Assembly: GCF_036898095.1 (NCBI RefSeq)
Contig: NC_090735.1
Location: 2,928,478-2,992,477 of the forward strand
Reading direction: 5' to 3'
DNA: 64,000 nt
Source of the DNA: Palaemon carinicauda
Lineage: Eukaryota; Arthropoda; Malacostraca; Decapoda; Palaemonidae
The position numbers and the translations under genes were made by a program. Of this stretch, positions 28,882 through 39,775 are shown one piece after another. Numbering within the stretch: the stretch's first letter is position 1; each line of letters begins with the position of its first letter. The notes beneath the pieces were generated by a model, which worked only from the letters and a program-made list of their open reading frames with translations, ran no database searches and had not been told where the DNA came from.

Positions 28882-31803
28882 ATGCGCAAGTGCCCTGGTA
28901 TTGCCGGTCGCCCTTGCGGTACTTTCATGTCTGCGGTGGACACGGATCCTCACACCCTTTGCCCGCAGTGTCGAGGCCGACGGTGTGACAGAGAGAATAC
29001 TTGTAGTGAGTGCAGGGAGTGGTCTGCCTCCCAGTGGGAGAGGTTTGGCCGCCGGCGTAAGAAGAAGTCCAAGAGAGACCGTTCTCCTTCTGGGGTTGCC
29101 TTGAAGGAGGAAGGCTCTCGGGACTCTTCTTCCGCCGCCCAAACCTCCTCCGAAGCTCCCCCTCGTTCGGCTCCTAAGGAGAGACCGCCGAGTGGGAGCG
29201 CAGGCCCTAGTTCTTGTAAAGAAGGCGTCTGGAGGCTGGAGACCTGTCATCGACCTCTCGGCTCTGAACAAGTTTGTCAAGCAAACTCGGTTCAGCATGG
29301 AGACAGCGGACACGGTCAGACTTGCGGTGAGACCTCTAGACTTCTTGTGCACACTGGATCTAAAGGACGCGTACTTCCAGATCCCAATCCATCCGTCTTC
29401 CAGGAAGTACTTGAGATTCAGCCTAGACGGCAAGACCTACCAGTTCAAGGTGCTGTGCTTCGGTCTCTCCACAGCACCTCATGTGTTCACCAGAGTGTTC
29501 ACCCTGATTTCATCTTGGGCGCACAGGAACGGCATCCGTCTCCTTCGTTATCTGGACGACTGGCTGATCCTAGCAGACTCGGAGTCGACCCTTCTTCGAC
29601 ACCGAGACAGGCTTCTGGGACTTGGCCAGGATCTGAGGATCGTGGTAAATCTCGAGAAGTCCTCTCTGCAGCCGTCCCAACGACTGGTTTATCTAGGCAT
29701 GTTGTTAGACACCAATCTCCACAAAGCCTTTCCATCAGACGACAGGATAGCAAGGCTGAGGAGGGTGGCGGAACCCTTCCTCAGGCGAGAAGAGCTTCCC
29801 GCCCAATCATGGTTGCGTCTCTTAGGTCACCCGTCCTCCCTGGCTCGTCTGGTTCCAAACGGCCGCCTCAGGATGAGATCCCTGCAGTGGCGGCTCAAGT
29901 CCCAGTGGAATCAAGGATCCGATTCCCCGGACGTACAGGTCCCAATAGGATCTTTGGAACGGGCGGACCTGAGGTGGTAGCTGGTCGACAAAAACCTGCG
30001 AAAGGGAGTGGATCTTCTCGTCCTCCCCCGGAATTGACACTGTTTTTGGACGCGTCAAAAGAAGGGTGGGGGGCGCACATTCTTAACCAGAGGACCTCAG
30101 GCCTTTGGTCAGAATCAGAAAAGTACCTGCACATCAACCTGCTAGAGATGAAGGCCATCTTTCTGGCTCTTCAGCAGTTCCAACGGACCCTGGCGGGTCA
30201 CTCCGTGGTGGTGATGAGCGACAACACCACGGTAGTGGCTTATATCAACAAGCAGGGAGGTACTTTTTCGCAGCAGCTATCCCATCTTGCAATAGAGATT
30301 CTGAGGTGGACCGAAGTCCACTCGATAACACTATCAGCTCGCTTCATTCCTGGCAAGAGGAATGTGCTCGCCAACAGTCTGAGCAGGGCTTCGCAGATAG
30401 TGAGTACCGAGTGGTCTTTGGATCCTCAGATAGCCAACAAAGTCCTGACTTTGTGGGGTTCCCCGACCGTGGATCTGTTCGCGACAGCTTTGAATTTCAA
30501 GCTGCCCCTGTACTGCTCCCCAGTTCCGGACCCCAAGGCACTCTGGCAAGATGCTTTCCAACAACGTTGGGACAACATTGACGTGTACGCCTTCCCACCG
30601 TTCTGTCTGATGAGAAGGGTGCTCAACAGGACCAGACTATCGGTCAACTGTTCGATGACTGATAGCTCCGCTATGGCATCACGTGGAATGGTTCCCGGAC
30701 CTTCTGCAGCTCTCGACGGAGCTCCCGAGAGAACTTCCCCCACGACACGAGCTACTCAGACAACCACACTCCAACATCCTTCCCAAGGCCGTGGCCTCGC
30801 TTCGGCTTCACGCTTGGAGACTGTCCAGCGTCTCCTCACGGAGAGAGGCTTTTCGCAACAGGTTGCGGAGAGAATGTCTCGGCACCTGCGAAAGTCCTCT
30901 GAGGGAGTCTATCAGGCGAAGTGGAGAGTCTTCTGTGGTTGGTGTCGTGGGAGGGGTATCTCTCCACTCGATGCCACTATTCCAGCAATAGCGGAGTTCC
31001 TCGTGTATCTGCGGGAGGAAATGCGCCTTTCGGTCTCAGCGGTGAAAGGCTATCGCTCAGCCTTAAGCTTGGCTTTTAGGCTGAAAAGTGTGGACATTTC
31101 TTCCTCGCTGGAACTCTCTCTACTCATACGTAGCTATGAGCTTACCTGCCCTCAGTTGGAAGTGAGACCTCCTCCTTGGAACGTGGTTCGGGTTCTCAGG
31201 GCTCTTAAGAGACCTCCCTTCGAACCATTACTCCAGGCCTCTGATCGCCACCTGTCTTGGAAGACGGATTTCCTGCTCGCTTTGGCCTCGGCCAAGCGAG
31301 TTAGTGAACTTCATGGTCTCTCGTACGACATTGCCCATTCAAGGGGATGGGGGGAGGTAACGTTCAGCTTCGTCCCTGAGTTTGTTGCCAAGACTCAGAA
31401 TCCTGGAGTGCCGGACCCACGATTCGACTCTTTCAGGATCGCAAGTCTCCGTTCTGTAACAAGCGACCTAGACCAGCTGCTACTATGTCCAGTGAGGAGT
31501 CTGAGGTATTACTTGAAGAGAACAGCTGCAGTCCGTCCTCAAGTGCGAGCATTGTTTGGTAGCACAGGCAGGACGAAGAGGAGGGTCACCAAGAATACCA
31601 TCTCGGCTTGGATTCGAAGGGTCATCTATCACGCCTTGAATCCAGACCCTCCCCCGTCACGTCGCCCTAGGGCACACGACGTCAGGGGCGTTGCTACGTC
31701 CCTGGCCTTCAAGAGAAACTTCTCTGTGACGCAGGTGCTTCAAGCTGGGGTCTGGAAGCGTCAGACGACCTTCACAGCCCACTACAGTACCTGCAGGACG
31801 TGA
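28882..31803 (+). CDS. Chimeric ORF of DIRS D: gag N-terminus, RNase H, tyrosine recombinase
   Basis: A single open frame of 973 residues from the ATG of 'MRKCPGIAGRP'. The first 100 or so residues carry the gag cysteine cluster (CPQCRGRRC, then CSEC). About 29200-29980 is read in the non-RT frame. From about 30030 it enters the RNase H frame (FLDASKEGWGAH; LEMKAIFLAL; MSDNTTVVAY; NSLSRA), then the methyltransferase-like piece (VDLFATALN; YAFPPF). It continues into the recombinase (ASAKRVSELH; HDVRGVATS; FTAHYS). In the intact plan RNase H and recombinase are in different frames, so small indels near 29980 and 30650 merged them. A functional product is unlikely, but the frame is open. Confidence 0.7.
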   Translation: MRKCPGIAGRPCGTFMSAVDTDPHTLCPQCRGRRCDRENTCSECREWSASQWERFGRRRKKKSKRDRSPSGVALKEEGSRDSSSAAQTSSEAPPRSAPKERPPSGSAGPSSCKEGVWRLETCHRPLGSEQVCQANSVQHGDSGHGQTCGETSRLLVHTGSKGRVLPDPNPSVFQEVLEIQPRRQDLPVQGAVLRSLHSTSCVHQSVHPDFILGAQERHPSPSLSGRLADPSRLGVDPSSTPRQASGTWPGSEDRGKSREVLSAAVPTTGLSRHVVRHQSPQSLSIRRQDSKAEEGGGTLPQARRASRPIMVASLRSPVLPGSSGSKRPPQDEIPAVAAQVPVESRIRFPGRTGPNRIFGTGGPEVVAGRQKPAKGSGSSRPPPELTLFLDASKEGWGAHILNQRTSGLWSESEKYLHINLLEMKAIFLALQQFQRTLAGHSVVVMSDNTTVVAYINKQGGTFSQQLSHLAIEILRWTEVHSITLSARFIPGKRNVLANSLSRASQIVSTEWSLDPQIANKVLTLWGSPTVDLFATALNFKLPLYCSPVPDPKALWQDAFQQRWDNIDVYAFPPFCLMRRVLNRTRLSVNCSMTDSSAMASRGMVPGPSAALDGAPERTSPTTRATQTTTLQHPSQGRGLASASRLETVQRLLTERGFSQQVAERMSRHLRKSSEGVYQAKWRVFCGWCRGRGISPLDATIPAIAEFLVYLREEMRLSVSAVKGYRSALSLAFRLKSVDISSSLELSLLIRSYELTCPQLEVRPPPWNVVRVLRALKRPPFEPLLQASDRHLSWKTDFLLALASAKRVSELHGLSYDIAHSRGWGEVTFSFVPEFVAKTQNPGVPDPRFDSFRIASLRSVTSDLDQLLLCPVRSLRYYLKRTAAVRPQVRALFGSTGRTKRRVTKNTISAWIRRVIYHALNPDPPPSRRPRAHDVRGVATSLAFKRNFSVTQVLQAGVWKRQTTFTAHYSTCRT
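29198..29980 (+). pseudogene. Truncated reverse transcriptase of DIRS D
   Basis: Starts abruptly at the motif GGWRPVIDLSALN, without the N-terminal RT part. 'TLDLKDAYFQIPIHP', 'CFGLSTAPHVF' and the catalytic 'RYLDDWLIL' follow in frame, and the frame stops at 29980, just before RNase H, which has shifted to another frame. It lacks an initiation context and most of the fingers, so it is presumed inactive. Confidence 0.85.
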
Positions 31804-32339
31804 CCCACAGGAGCCTCGATACGTTTTCTATCGGCCCTGTGGTGGCTGCACAACAGCTGGTCTAACCTCAGGGTCCTTTATGGACAAGTAGCAGTAGGTT
31901 GAGGGCGTTGTTACCCGGTTTTAGTCTGCGTGAATGAAAGAGTATGTCTGACCCTTACTTCTTTCTTCATTCTCCCCTCTCTTGGGGAAGCAGCATCCTG
32001 GTCTTCACATAGCTGACCTCAACCTCTGCAGGTAACCCATGCTTCCTTGTGCTCCTAGTATTAAGTTTAATACTGTCGCATCCTCCATACCCTGACGAGG
32101 TGGTATTGGGAACGTCCTATCCTGGATTCCTATCTAAAGGTCTCAAGGTCAACTCCATAGGGCGAGTCACGCTCTTTCCTCCACACACAACTTATGTAGG
32201 CCACTCGTTCCTGGCGAAGCAAGGAACTTGTGAGGTGCAGGGGCTCCTTTTCTCGAGTGCTACTCACTGGGAGGCAGAGTCCCCGGGAAAAGCCAAAGTC
32301 AGTAAGGCTGGGGACTTTCCACCCTTCCTAAGGGGTAAA

Positions 32340-32430
32340 TCACCCAATGTAAATAGCGTGGTTTTTATTTCGGTTACGGAACAAATGACAAATTCGGAGA
32401 TAATTTGTATTTTCCTAACCATACAAACCT
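32340..32430 (+). repeat. Internal complementary region of DIRS D
   Basis: tttatttcggttacggaaca.. is the complement of the left tip, and it is followed by atgacaaattcggagataat.., the complement of the right tip. This is what shows that the 34-bp piece at 21801 belongs to this element. Confidence 0.85.
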
Positions 32431-32479
32431 TAGCTATTTACACATATTTGCCCGCCAACCCTGGCCCCCAAGTCAAGTG

Positions 32480-32640
32480 CTACCTCTAAGTGAAGTGAAG
32501 CAAATCACCGGTGTGTGGGGGGGAGGGGTAGCAAGCTACCCCTTCCCCTACCCCCGCTAACTAGCGGGGGGGTAGTCAACCCTCGTTAAAAACTATTGGC
32601 TCGTCATTTCAGCTACGCCGAAAGTAAACCCCATGTAAAT
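32480..32640 (-). repeat. Right terminal inverted repeat of DIRS D
   Basis: The inverse of 28607-28760. Landmarks are 'gcaaatcaccggtgtgtggg', 'gtagcaagctaccc' and 'ctattggctcgtcatttcag'. The tip runs to about 32694. Confidence 0.9.
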
Positions 32641-32691
32641 AGCTAAGGTTTGTATGGTTAGGAAAAATACAAATTATCTCCGAATTTCTCA

Positions 32692-32827
32692 TTTTAGAAT
32701 AAAAATACCATTTTTAAATATGTAACTTCCCTGGTAGTTACATAAATATACCTTAATCCCGCTCTATATATGTAACTACCATTTAATTATATTTAAAAAT
32801 TTATTTTAAAATAAAAATACCATTTTT
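32692..32827. mobile_element. Mini DIRS-like element: right tip of copy 1 plus complete copy 2
   Basis: 32692-32713 completes the right tip of the copy begun at 21706. A whole copy of about 114 bp follows at once. Its left arm is atgtaacttccctggtagtt and its mirrored arm 'tatatgtaactacc'. Its right tip 'ttaaaaatttattttaaaat' repeats the copy-1 tip. There is no coding space. It looks like two DIRS ends joined with the interior lost. Confidence 0.55.
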
Positions 32828-33432
32828 GGCTTGTCACATTATCTGTACCTTGTCCAAAAATCCTGCTTGTGTAAGGATCTTTGTAAAAGTCTGTTATGTT
32901 TTCATGATATTATGTAAAGTGCTGTAGCTAGATTTATTCCTATTCACTTGATAAAAACATTTTCTAAAAGAAATCCCTATAATTTCAGAAGTGAGACTCA
33001 TTTCAAATGATTTCACTTCCTTTATAAATGTCAAGAATCTTCCAAATTTAACACATGATTTTTCCTACATTTAATTTTTAAACATCTGACTTAGCCGGTG
33101 GATATATATATAGCTTAAGTCCCTAACGTCACGGCAGAAATTCAAAACTCGCGACAATCGCAGATTAGGTAGCTAGGTGTACTACTAGCGCCACCACTCG
33201 CCAGGTAACTGTAACCATTCCATGAATCCTCAGATCTTCCCTGCCGCCATTACTGGCGACAACATTGGAATATTCACTCTTTATAACCTGGATTTTTTCA
33301 GTATCTTTGGTGATGTACTCTTATTGGTTATTGGTTTTCGCTTGATTGAATTTTGCTTACGGATTCTCTTGAACCTTTTTTGATTTACTTTGACCATTGC
33401 TTGTTTTGACCTCTCTCTTAAATTTTTCCAAA

Positions 33433-36161
33433 ATGGCTGACCCTTCCCCATCTTATAGAAAGTGTGTAAAAGGCTGTAAAACCCACCTTCCTAAAGCCTC
33501 TATTGATCCCCACTCCATTTGTACTAAATGTAGAGGTAACGTTTGTCAGTTAAGGGATCGATGGATCGATGTGATGAATGCATTTTGTTGTCTGAGAGTG
33601 AGTGGCTGGATTTCGACCGCTACTCTCATAAGTTAGAGAGAGATAGAGTTAGACGTAGTTCTTCTCGCTCTAGAGAATTATCCTCTTCCTGTGTCGCTGA
33701 ACCTAATCCTTCCCTTGTAGTTGTAGATCCTGATCCCCCTACTGTTACCGCTGAGCCTACACTTAAGTACATGATAATCACTATTCAAACCCTTGGTGTT
33801 AGGGTTGAGTCACTTGCTACGGACAGGAATCAACTTATGTCCGATGTTAATCAACTTAAAAGTGCCAGTATTAGTGCCAAAAGTGCGGTTAATGTGTTCA
33901 GTGCTGTGGAGGGTGCGTCTGCTTGAACCTGTCGTTCGCCTATCCTTAGACCTCTTCCAAGCTCCCCAACCCCTGGGAGAAGGAATGTTGAACGGCGAAA
34001 GGGAACGAGAGGTGTAGTCGCTCGAGCAGACATCCCCTCGAGCGTTCCTGTTGACATTTCACGGGACGCTCGCCCTCACCATGGGAAAGGTGAGGTTAAG
34101 TTTACCTCATCTTTGGATGATACAGTGGTCAACAAGCAGTCGAATCGTGACTGGCGTCAAGTGTCTAAACCTCTCAAGAGGAAAATGATTGCAGTAGATC
34201 AGCGTCGCGTTTTATCGCCTCAACCGCCTGGCTGTAGTCATTGGAGCAGTCCAGAGCGTTTTCCTTCTTCTGAAGAAGGTTCTCCTGCTAAACGTCCTGC
34301 TAGAACGTCTGGCCCTGACAAGCGTCCAGCCCAGCCTATTGCTGCACAAGTTCCTAAATCTGTTATTCCTTCAGTTCATGCTCCGCCGCTACCGTCTGAC
34401 TGGTTGTCATCCTCTGGGCGATCTACACGTGACGCGAGCGATGAAGAAGGCGATTTTGTTGCTGACGTTTCCGCTCCAACTTTACCGCAAGTTGATCCTA
34501 AGTTGAGTTTGCTACAGGACATGCAGCTTAAGCTGTCCTCGTTTATGCATTCGTATCACTCTGCTGATAAGGAAGTAACTCACCAAGTTCCCGAACATCA
34601 GGAAACTTCGCTACGTGGACGTCGTTACTCTGATGAGCTTGACCTCAAATGTCAAGCTTCCAGGCTTGAAGCTGAGCTTCAAGCGAACGAAGAAGCTTGT
34701 GAAAGCGTTCGTCATGCAGCTAAACGTGACGCCGATCGACAAGTTAAGCGTGACGCCGATTGACAAGTTAAGCGTGACGCCGAGCGTCAAGTTAAGCGTG
34801 ACGCCGAACGTCAAGTTAAGCGTGACGCCGAACGTCAAGTTAAGCGTGATGCCGAACGTCAAGTTAAGCGTGACGCCGAACGTCAAGTTAAGCGTGACGC
34901 CGAACGTCAAGTTAAGCGTGACGCCGAACATCAAGTTAAATGTGACGTCAAACGTCAATCACGTGACACCGCACGTCAGTCACGTGACGCCGCACGTCAA
35001 GCTAGACGTGACGCCGAACGTCAAGTTGATCATGACGCCAAGCGTCAAGTTGATGCCGAATGTCAACCGGTCAAACGTGACGCCAAGCGTCAAGATTGCG
35101 CAGTCAAAAGTCAGGCACGCATAGACATCTCTACTTCAGCTGGAGTCTTGTCGGAGGAAGAGGTTGATGACCCTCTTTCCTCGGCTGACATTTTGGAAGA
35201 CTTCTCGGAGAGAGAAGAGCCTAAGACCACACAGCATTCTTTGGATCTTAAGAAAATAATGAAAGTGTTTATGGAAGTGTTTCCTAATCACTTTGTTCCT
35301 GTTGCTCCACGCTCCCCCCCTTCGGAGTTTACCTTGGTGACAGCAGCTCAGGCGCCTATTTTTACCAAGATGGTTCTTTCGAGATCATCGAAAAGAGCCT
35401 TAAGACTGTTGGGAGACTGGTTGCGGTCCAAAAAAGATCTAGGCAAGTCTGCTTTCTCTTTTCCTCCTGCTAGACTAGCTTCTAGGTCAAGCGTGTGGTA
35501 CGAGACAGGAGAAGTTCTCGGCTTGGGAGTTCCTACCTCTGCCTAGGGAGACTTCTCAAGCCTTGTAGACTCTTCTCGTCGGTTGGCCATGAGACGGGCT
35601 AAGATTTACTGGACAACTTCTGAACTTGACCATCTTCTCAAAGGCGTCTTCAGAGCCTTCGAGGTTTTCAACTTCCTCGATTGGACTCTGGGAGCCTTGG
35701 GGAAGAAAGTTTCGAGTTTTAAGAATACTGACACGGACAGTATTATTCAGATAATGTCGTGTATGGACAAAGCTGTTAGAGATGGTTCTAATGAATTAGC
35801 AGCCTTTTTTACGGCTGGAGTTCTTAAGAAAAGAGCACAGATGTGTTCTTTCCTTTCCATGGGTTTCACCCCTTGTCAGAAATCTGAGTTGCTGTTTGCG
35901 CCTCTGTCTCCATCTCTGTTTCCGCAGGAACTTGTGAAAGAGGTTGCTTACTCTTTAGCCCAGAAGGCCACCCATGATTTGGTCGCCAAGACAGCATGGA
36001 AAGTTCTTCCGACTTCTTTTCCTAGCCATAAACCGAAAGTAGAAACGCCTTTGCCTCGTTTTACACAGCCCTCTCGAGGTAGATCCGTCAGTAGGGGTAG
36101 CTCCAGACCCGACGGAAGAGCAAAAAGGAGGGGATCAAGAGCTGGGCGAAGCAGAGTCTGA
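33433..36161 (+). pseudogene. Gag-like ORF1 of DIRS C (broken)
   Basis: Starts at the ATG of 'MADPSPSYRKCVKGC' with the N-terminal Cys cluster (C..C, CTKC, C). Visible lesions are a frameshift near 33560, a TGA at 33924-33926, a TGA at 34761-34763 within the charged repeat, and a TAG at 35544-35546. In between, the single reading frame is well preserved, including 'RSPPSEFTLV', 'FNFLDWTLGALGKK' and a basic Arg/Ser tail. The small number of lesions points to moderate age. Confidence 0.85.
34715..35090 (+). repeat. 24-bp coding tandem repeat in gag of DIRS C
   Basis: Unit aagttaagcgtgacgccgaacgtc, which encodes the 8-residue repeat KRDAERQV. About nine clean units (34741-34950) are followed by degenerate ones (CDVKRQ, RDAARQ, RRDAERQ). 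The alternating charge would favour a long helix or coiled coil. Confidence 0.9.
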
Positions 36162-36169
36162 CTGCTTTC

Positions 36170-38192
36170 ACCTTCAGACAGGAGTAGGGGCCAGACTGAA
36201 CAACTTCTGGCGGGCCTGGGAGAGAAGGGGAGCAGACCCTTGGTCCGTTCTTTTGCTGAAGGAGGGATACAAGATTCCTTTCATAAAGAAACCCCCTTTA
36301 GTTCGAGACCCGATAGATCTCTCTCCCAGATACCGAGAGGACTCAAAGAGGCAGGCATTGCTGCTACAAGTGTCCCTCTTGTTGGAAAAAGGGGCAGTAG
36401 AGAGGGTGCAGGACTTACAGTCACCAGGGTTTTACAACCACCTATTCCTGGTCCCCAAAACTCGGGGGGATGGAGACCAGTCCTGGATGTAAGTGCCCTC
36501 AACGTTTTCATTCAGAAAACAAAGTTCTCGATGGAGACTTCGAAAACTGTGCTAGCAGCAGTAAGAAAGGGCGACTGGATGGTCTCGTTAGACCTCCAGG
36601 ACACCTAGTTTCATATCCCCATACATCCGAGTTTCAAACGTTACCTGAGGTTCGTTTTTCAGGAAGGAAGTCTTCCAGTTTCGGGCCTTGTGTTTCGGCC
36701 TCAGCACTGCTCCTCTCATTTTCACGAAGCTGATGCTAAATGTGGTGAGCTTCCTGCATTCAACAGGTATCAGAGCCTCCCTGTATTTGGACGACTGGTT
36801 GCTCAGAGCGTCTTCCTTCAATCGCTGTCTGGAGGATCTACAAATGACACTGAGATTGTCAAAGGAACTGGGTCTTCTTGTCAACACTGAGAAGTCCCAA
36901 CTGATCCCATCCAGAAGATTCTTTATTTGGGGATGGAGATTCACAGACTAGCTTTTCGGGCTTTTCCATCACCCTCAAGGATAGAACAAGTCCTCCTGAA
37001 GCTTCGTTTCTTCCTAGAGAAAAGAAAATGTTCTGTGAGACAGTGGATGAGTCTGCTGGGAACATTCTCCTCACTGGAGCAGTTTGTCTCCCTAGGAAGA
37101 CTACATCTCCGACCTCTTTAATTTCACCTCAATTACCATTGGGACAAGGAGAAGGGTTTAGAGATAGAAAGTATTTCACTTCCAGAGTCTGTAAAAAGTT
37201 GCCTCCATTGGTGGAACCCAGTCAAACTTCAGGAGGGTCTCTTGCTGGAACAAAGGAGCCCAGACCTTGTGTTGTGTTCCGACGTCTCGGACTTGGGATG
37301 GGGAGCGACACTGTGCAAGCTGGAGAGCTCGGGTCTGTGGACAAAAGATCAAGAGAGCCTCCCTATCAACCAGAAGGAGCTGTTAGCAGTCCTGTTGGCC
37401 CTTCAAGATTTCGAAAGGTCGGTTCTAAACAAGGTGGTGCAGGTAAACGCCGACAACACCACAGCTTTGGCCTACATATCCAAACAAGGCAGAACGCACT
37501 CGAAGTCCCTTTACAAGACTGCAAGGGAGCTTCTAGTTTGGGCAAAGGAAAGGAATGTAACCTTACTCACAAGGTTCATTCAAGGAGAGAAGAACGTGAT
37601 GGCAGACAGCCTCAGCAGGAGAAACCAAGTTATTCCCACGGAATGGACATTGCATCAGGAGGTTTGCAAGAAACCATTGCGGATTTGGGGTCGTCCGTCC
37701 ATAGACCTATTCGCAACCTTGTAAACGAAGAGGCTGGAGACCTACTGCTCCCCTGTGCCAGATCTAGAAGCAGTCCACATCGACGCTTTTCTGCTGGATT
37801 GGTCTCACCTGGATTTGTACGCGTTCCCTCCATTCAAAGTCCTGTACAAAGTATTACAAAAGTTTGTCTCTCACGAGGGAACCAGATTGACTCTAGTAGC
37901 TCCCCTCTGGCCTTCGAGAGAATGGTTCACAGAGGTACTTCAATGGATGGTGGATATACCAAGAAGTCTGCCAATACAAGTAGATCTACTCAAACAACCG
38001 CATGTGGAAAGGATCCATCAAAACCTCCCAGCTCTATGTCTAACTGCCTTCAGACTATCGAAAAACTCGCTAGAACTAGAGGCTTTTCGAAGGAGGCAGC
38101 TAAAGCTATCGCTAGAGCAAGGAGGACCTTTACCATCAAGGTCTACCAGTCCAAATGGGCGGTTTTCCGAGATTAGTGCAGAGCCAACTTAG
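36170..38192 (+). pseudogene. RT-RNase H-methyltransferase-like ORF2 of DIRS C (broken)
   Basis: RT: 'GGWRPVLDVSALN', 'SLDLQD' followed by a stop at 36606-36608, and 'LYLDDWLLRAS' after a frameshift. There is another frameshift near 36920. RNase H: 'CSDVSDLGWGAT' (second Asp of the motif changed), 'QKELLAVLLAL', 'NADNTTALAY', 'ADSLSRR'. Methyltransferase-like: 'SIDLFATL' followed by a stop, then 'YAFPPF'. Not functional. Confidence 0.88.
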
Positions 38193-39111
38193 TATCCTCT
38201 TCCAGTACCTCTCTGACCCAAATTGCTGACTTCTTTTTAGACCTTAGGAGAAAACGCAAGTTTTCTTCCTCTACCATTAAAGGGTACAGGAGCATACTAG
38301 CGGCTGTCTTCAGGCACAGGAACTTGGACCTCTCTAAGAACAAAGACCTTCAAGACCTTCTCAAATCCTTTGAGACTTCTAAGGAGCGTCAACTAGAATC
38401 ACCAGCCTGGAACCTGGATGTTGTCCTTTAGTAGTTTCTCAAGAGTGACAGGTTTGAGCCCTTACACTTGGCTTCTTTTAAAGATCTTACTTTAAAGACT
38501 CTTTTCTTAGTCAGTCTGGCAACAGCTAAGAGAGTCAGTGAAGTTCATGCCTTTAGCAAGAATATTGGCTTCAGAAATAGCAAAGCTATCTGCTCCTTAC
38601 AACTGGGTTTCTTGGCCAAGAACGAACGCCCTTCTCATCCATGGCCGAAATCTTTCGAGATTCAAAACCTTTCAGATGTGGTTGGTGAGGAAATGGAGAA
38701 GGTCCTGTGCCCTGTAAGAGCACTTAAATTCTATCTAGACAGAACTAAAGAATCACGAGGCAAGTCAGAAGCTCTATGGTGTTCAGTCAAGAAGCCCTCC
38801 TTACCTATGTCTAAGAACGCCCTATCATATTTTATCAGGCTCTTGATAAGAGAGAGGCTCATGCTCACTGTGGTGCGGCTGACCTCAAACTGCTGAAAGT
38901 GAAGACGCACGAAGTCAGAGCTGTGGCAACTTCTGTAGCTTTCAAGCAGAATCGATCTTTACAGAGCATTATGGACACTACCTTTTGGAGGAGTAAATCT
39001 GTGTTTGCCTCACATTATTTGAAACGTGTCCAGACTCTTTACGAGGACTGCTACACTTTGGGTCCATTCGTGGCAGTAGTGGGGGAAAGCTCTACCACTA
39101 CATTCCCCTAA
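37028..39111 (+). pseudogene. Tyrosine recombinase ORF3 of DIRS C (broken)
   Basis: Open from 37028, overlapping RNase H in another frame, until TAG at 38174-38176 inside the recombinase N-terminal domain. Two adjacent stops lie near 38429. The core resumes with 'TAKRVSEVHAF' (catalytic Arg) and shifts frame near 38880. It then carries 'HEVRAVATS' (His, Arg) and 'VFASHYLKR' (Tyr), ending at 39111. Confidence 0.88.
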
Positions 39112-39503
39112 TCCTAATACCTTTTTTCTTCTTTTGGAACTATTGTATTTTATGGTTGTTTGTGGAGATTGGTCGACAGTCTTCCACAATCATTGATTTT
39201 AGCAGGTGGTCAAACTTGTTCCTTGAGAGTGCCCAGAACAAGAGTATTGGTTGAGGTCCTGTCATAGTGAGGTATTTACAACGTTTTGACAGCCCCTAGA
39301 GGTCTTTCAGCCCCCTGAGTGGATCGCTGGATCTCATAAGGATAGCGGACTAATGAGGCAGAGAATCATAAAAGTCAGCTTCCTTATCAGGTACGAACCC
39401 TTAAGCTTGTTTTTTCTTAAACTCTTGATTAATATTCTAATAATGTTGGCTGTCTCTGACCCTCCACCAAGGGTGTCAATCAGCTATATATATATATATC
39501 CGC

Positions 39504-39575
39504 CGGCTAAGTCAGATGTTTAAAAATGATATTTTCATTATAAAATAAATTTTTTAACATACTTACCCAGTGGAT
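39504..39575 (+). repeat. Internal complementary region of DIRS C
   Basis: 'ggctaagtcagatgtttaaa' is the complement of the left tip. It is joined to 'atattttcattataaaataa', the complement of the right tip. Confidence 0.85.
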
Positions 39576-39624
39576 ACATATAATTTAACTCCTCCCGCCC
39601 TCCCCTCTAGAGACTTATGGGCAT

Positions 39625-39775
39625 GGAATATCTGAGGATTCATGGAATGGTTACAGTTACCTGGCGAGTGGTGGCGCTAGTTGTACACCTAGCTACCCAA
39701 TCTGCGATTGCCGCGAGTTTTGAATTTCTGCCGTGACGTCAGGGACTTAAGCTATATATATATCCTCCGGGTAAG
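39625..39775 (-). repeat. Right terminal inverted repeat of DIRS C
   Basis: The inverse of 33095-33240, from 'atctgaggattcatggaatg' to 'gggacttaagctatatatat'. It contains cgagtggtggcgct at 39665-39678. Confidence 0.88.

Larger units (their letters stand above)
28605..32694 (+). mobile_element. DIRS-type retrotransposon D, internally deleted (main part)
   Basis: The continuation of the 34-bp tip at 21801-21834, giving an element of about 4.1 kb. Left inverted repeat at 28607-28760, right at 32480-32640, internal complementary region at 32340-32430. Gag is cut to about 100 codons and joined directly to the middle of RT, so a large internal deletion removed the rest of gag and the RT N-terminus. 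The tips and the 3' region are well kept. Same family as E but much less decayed. Confidence 0.88.
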
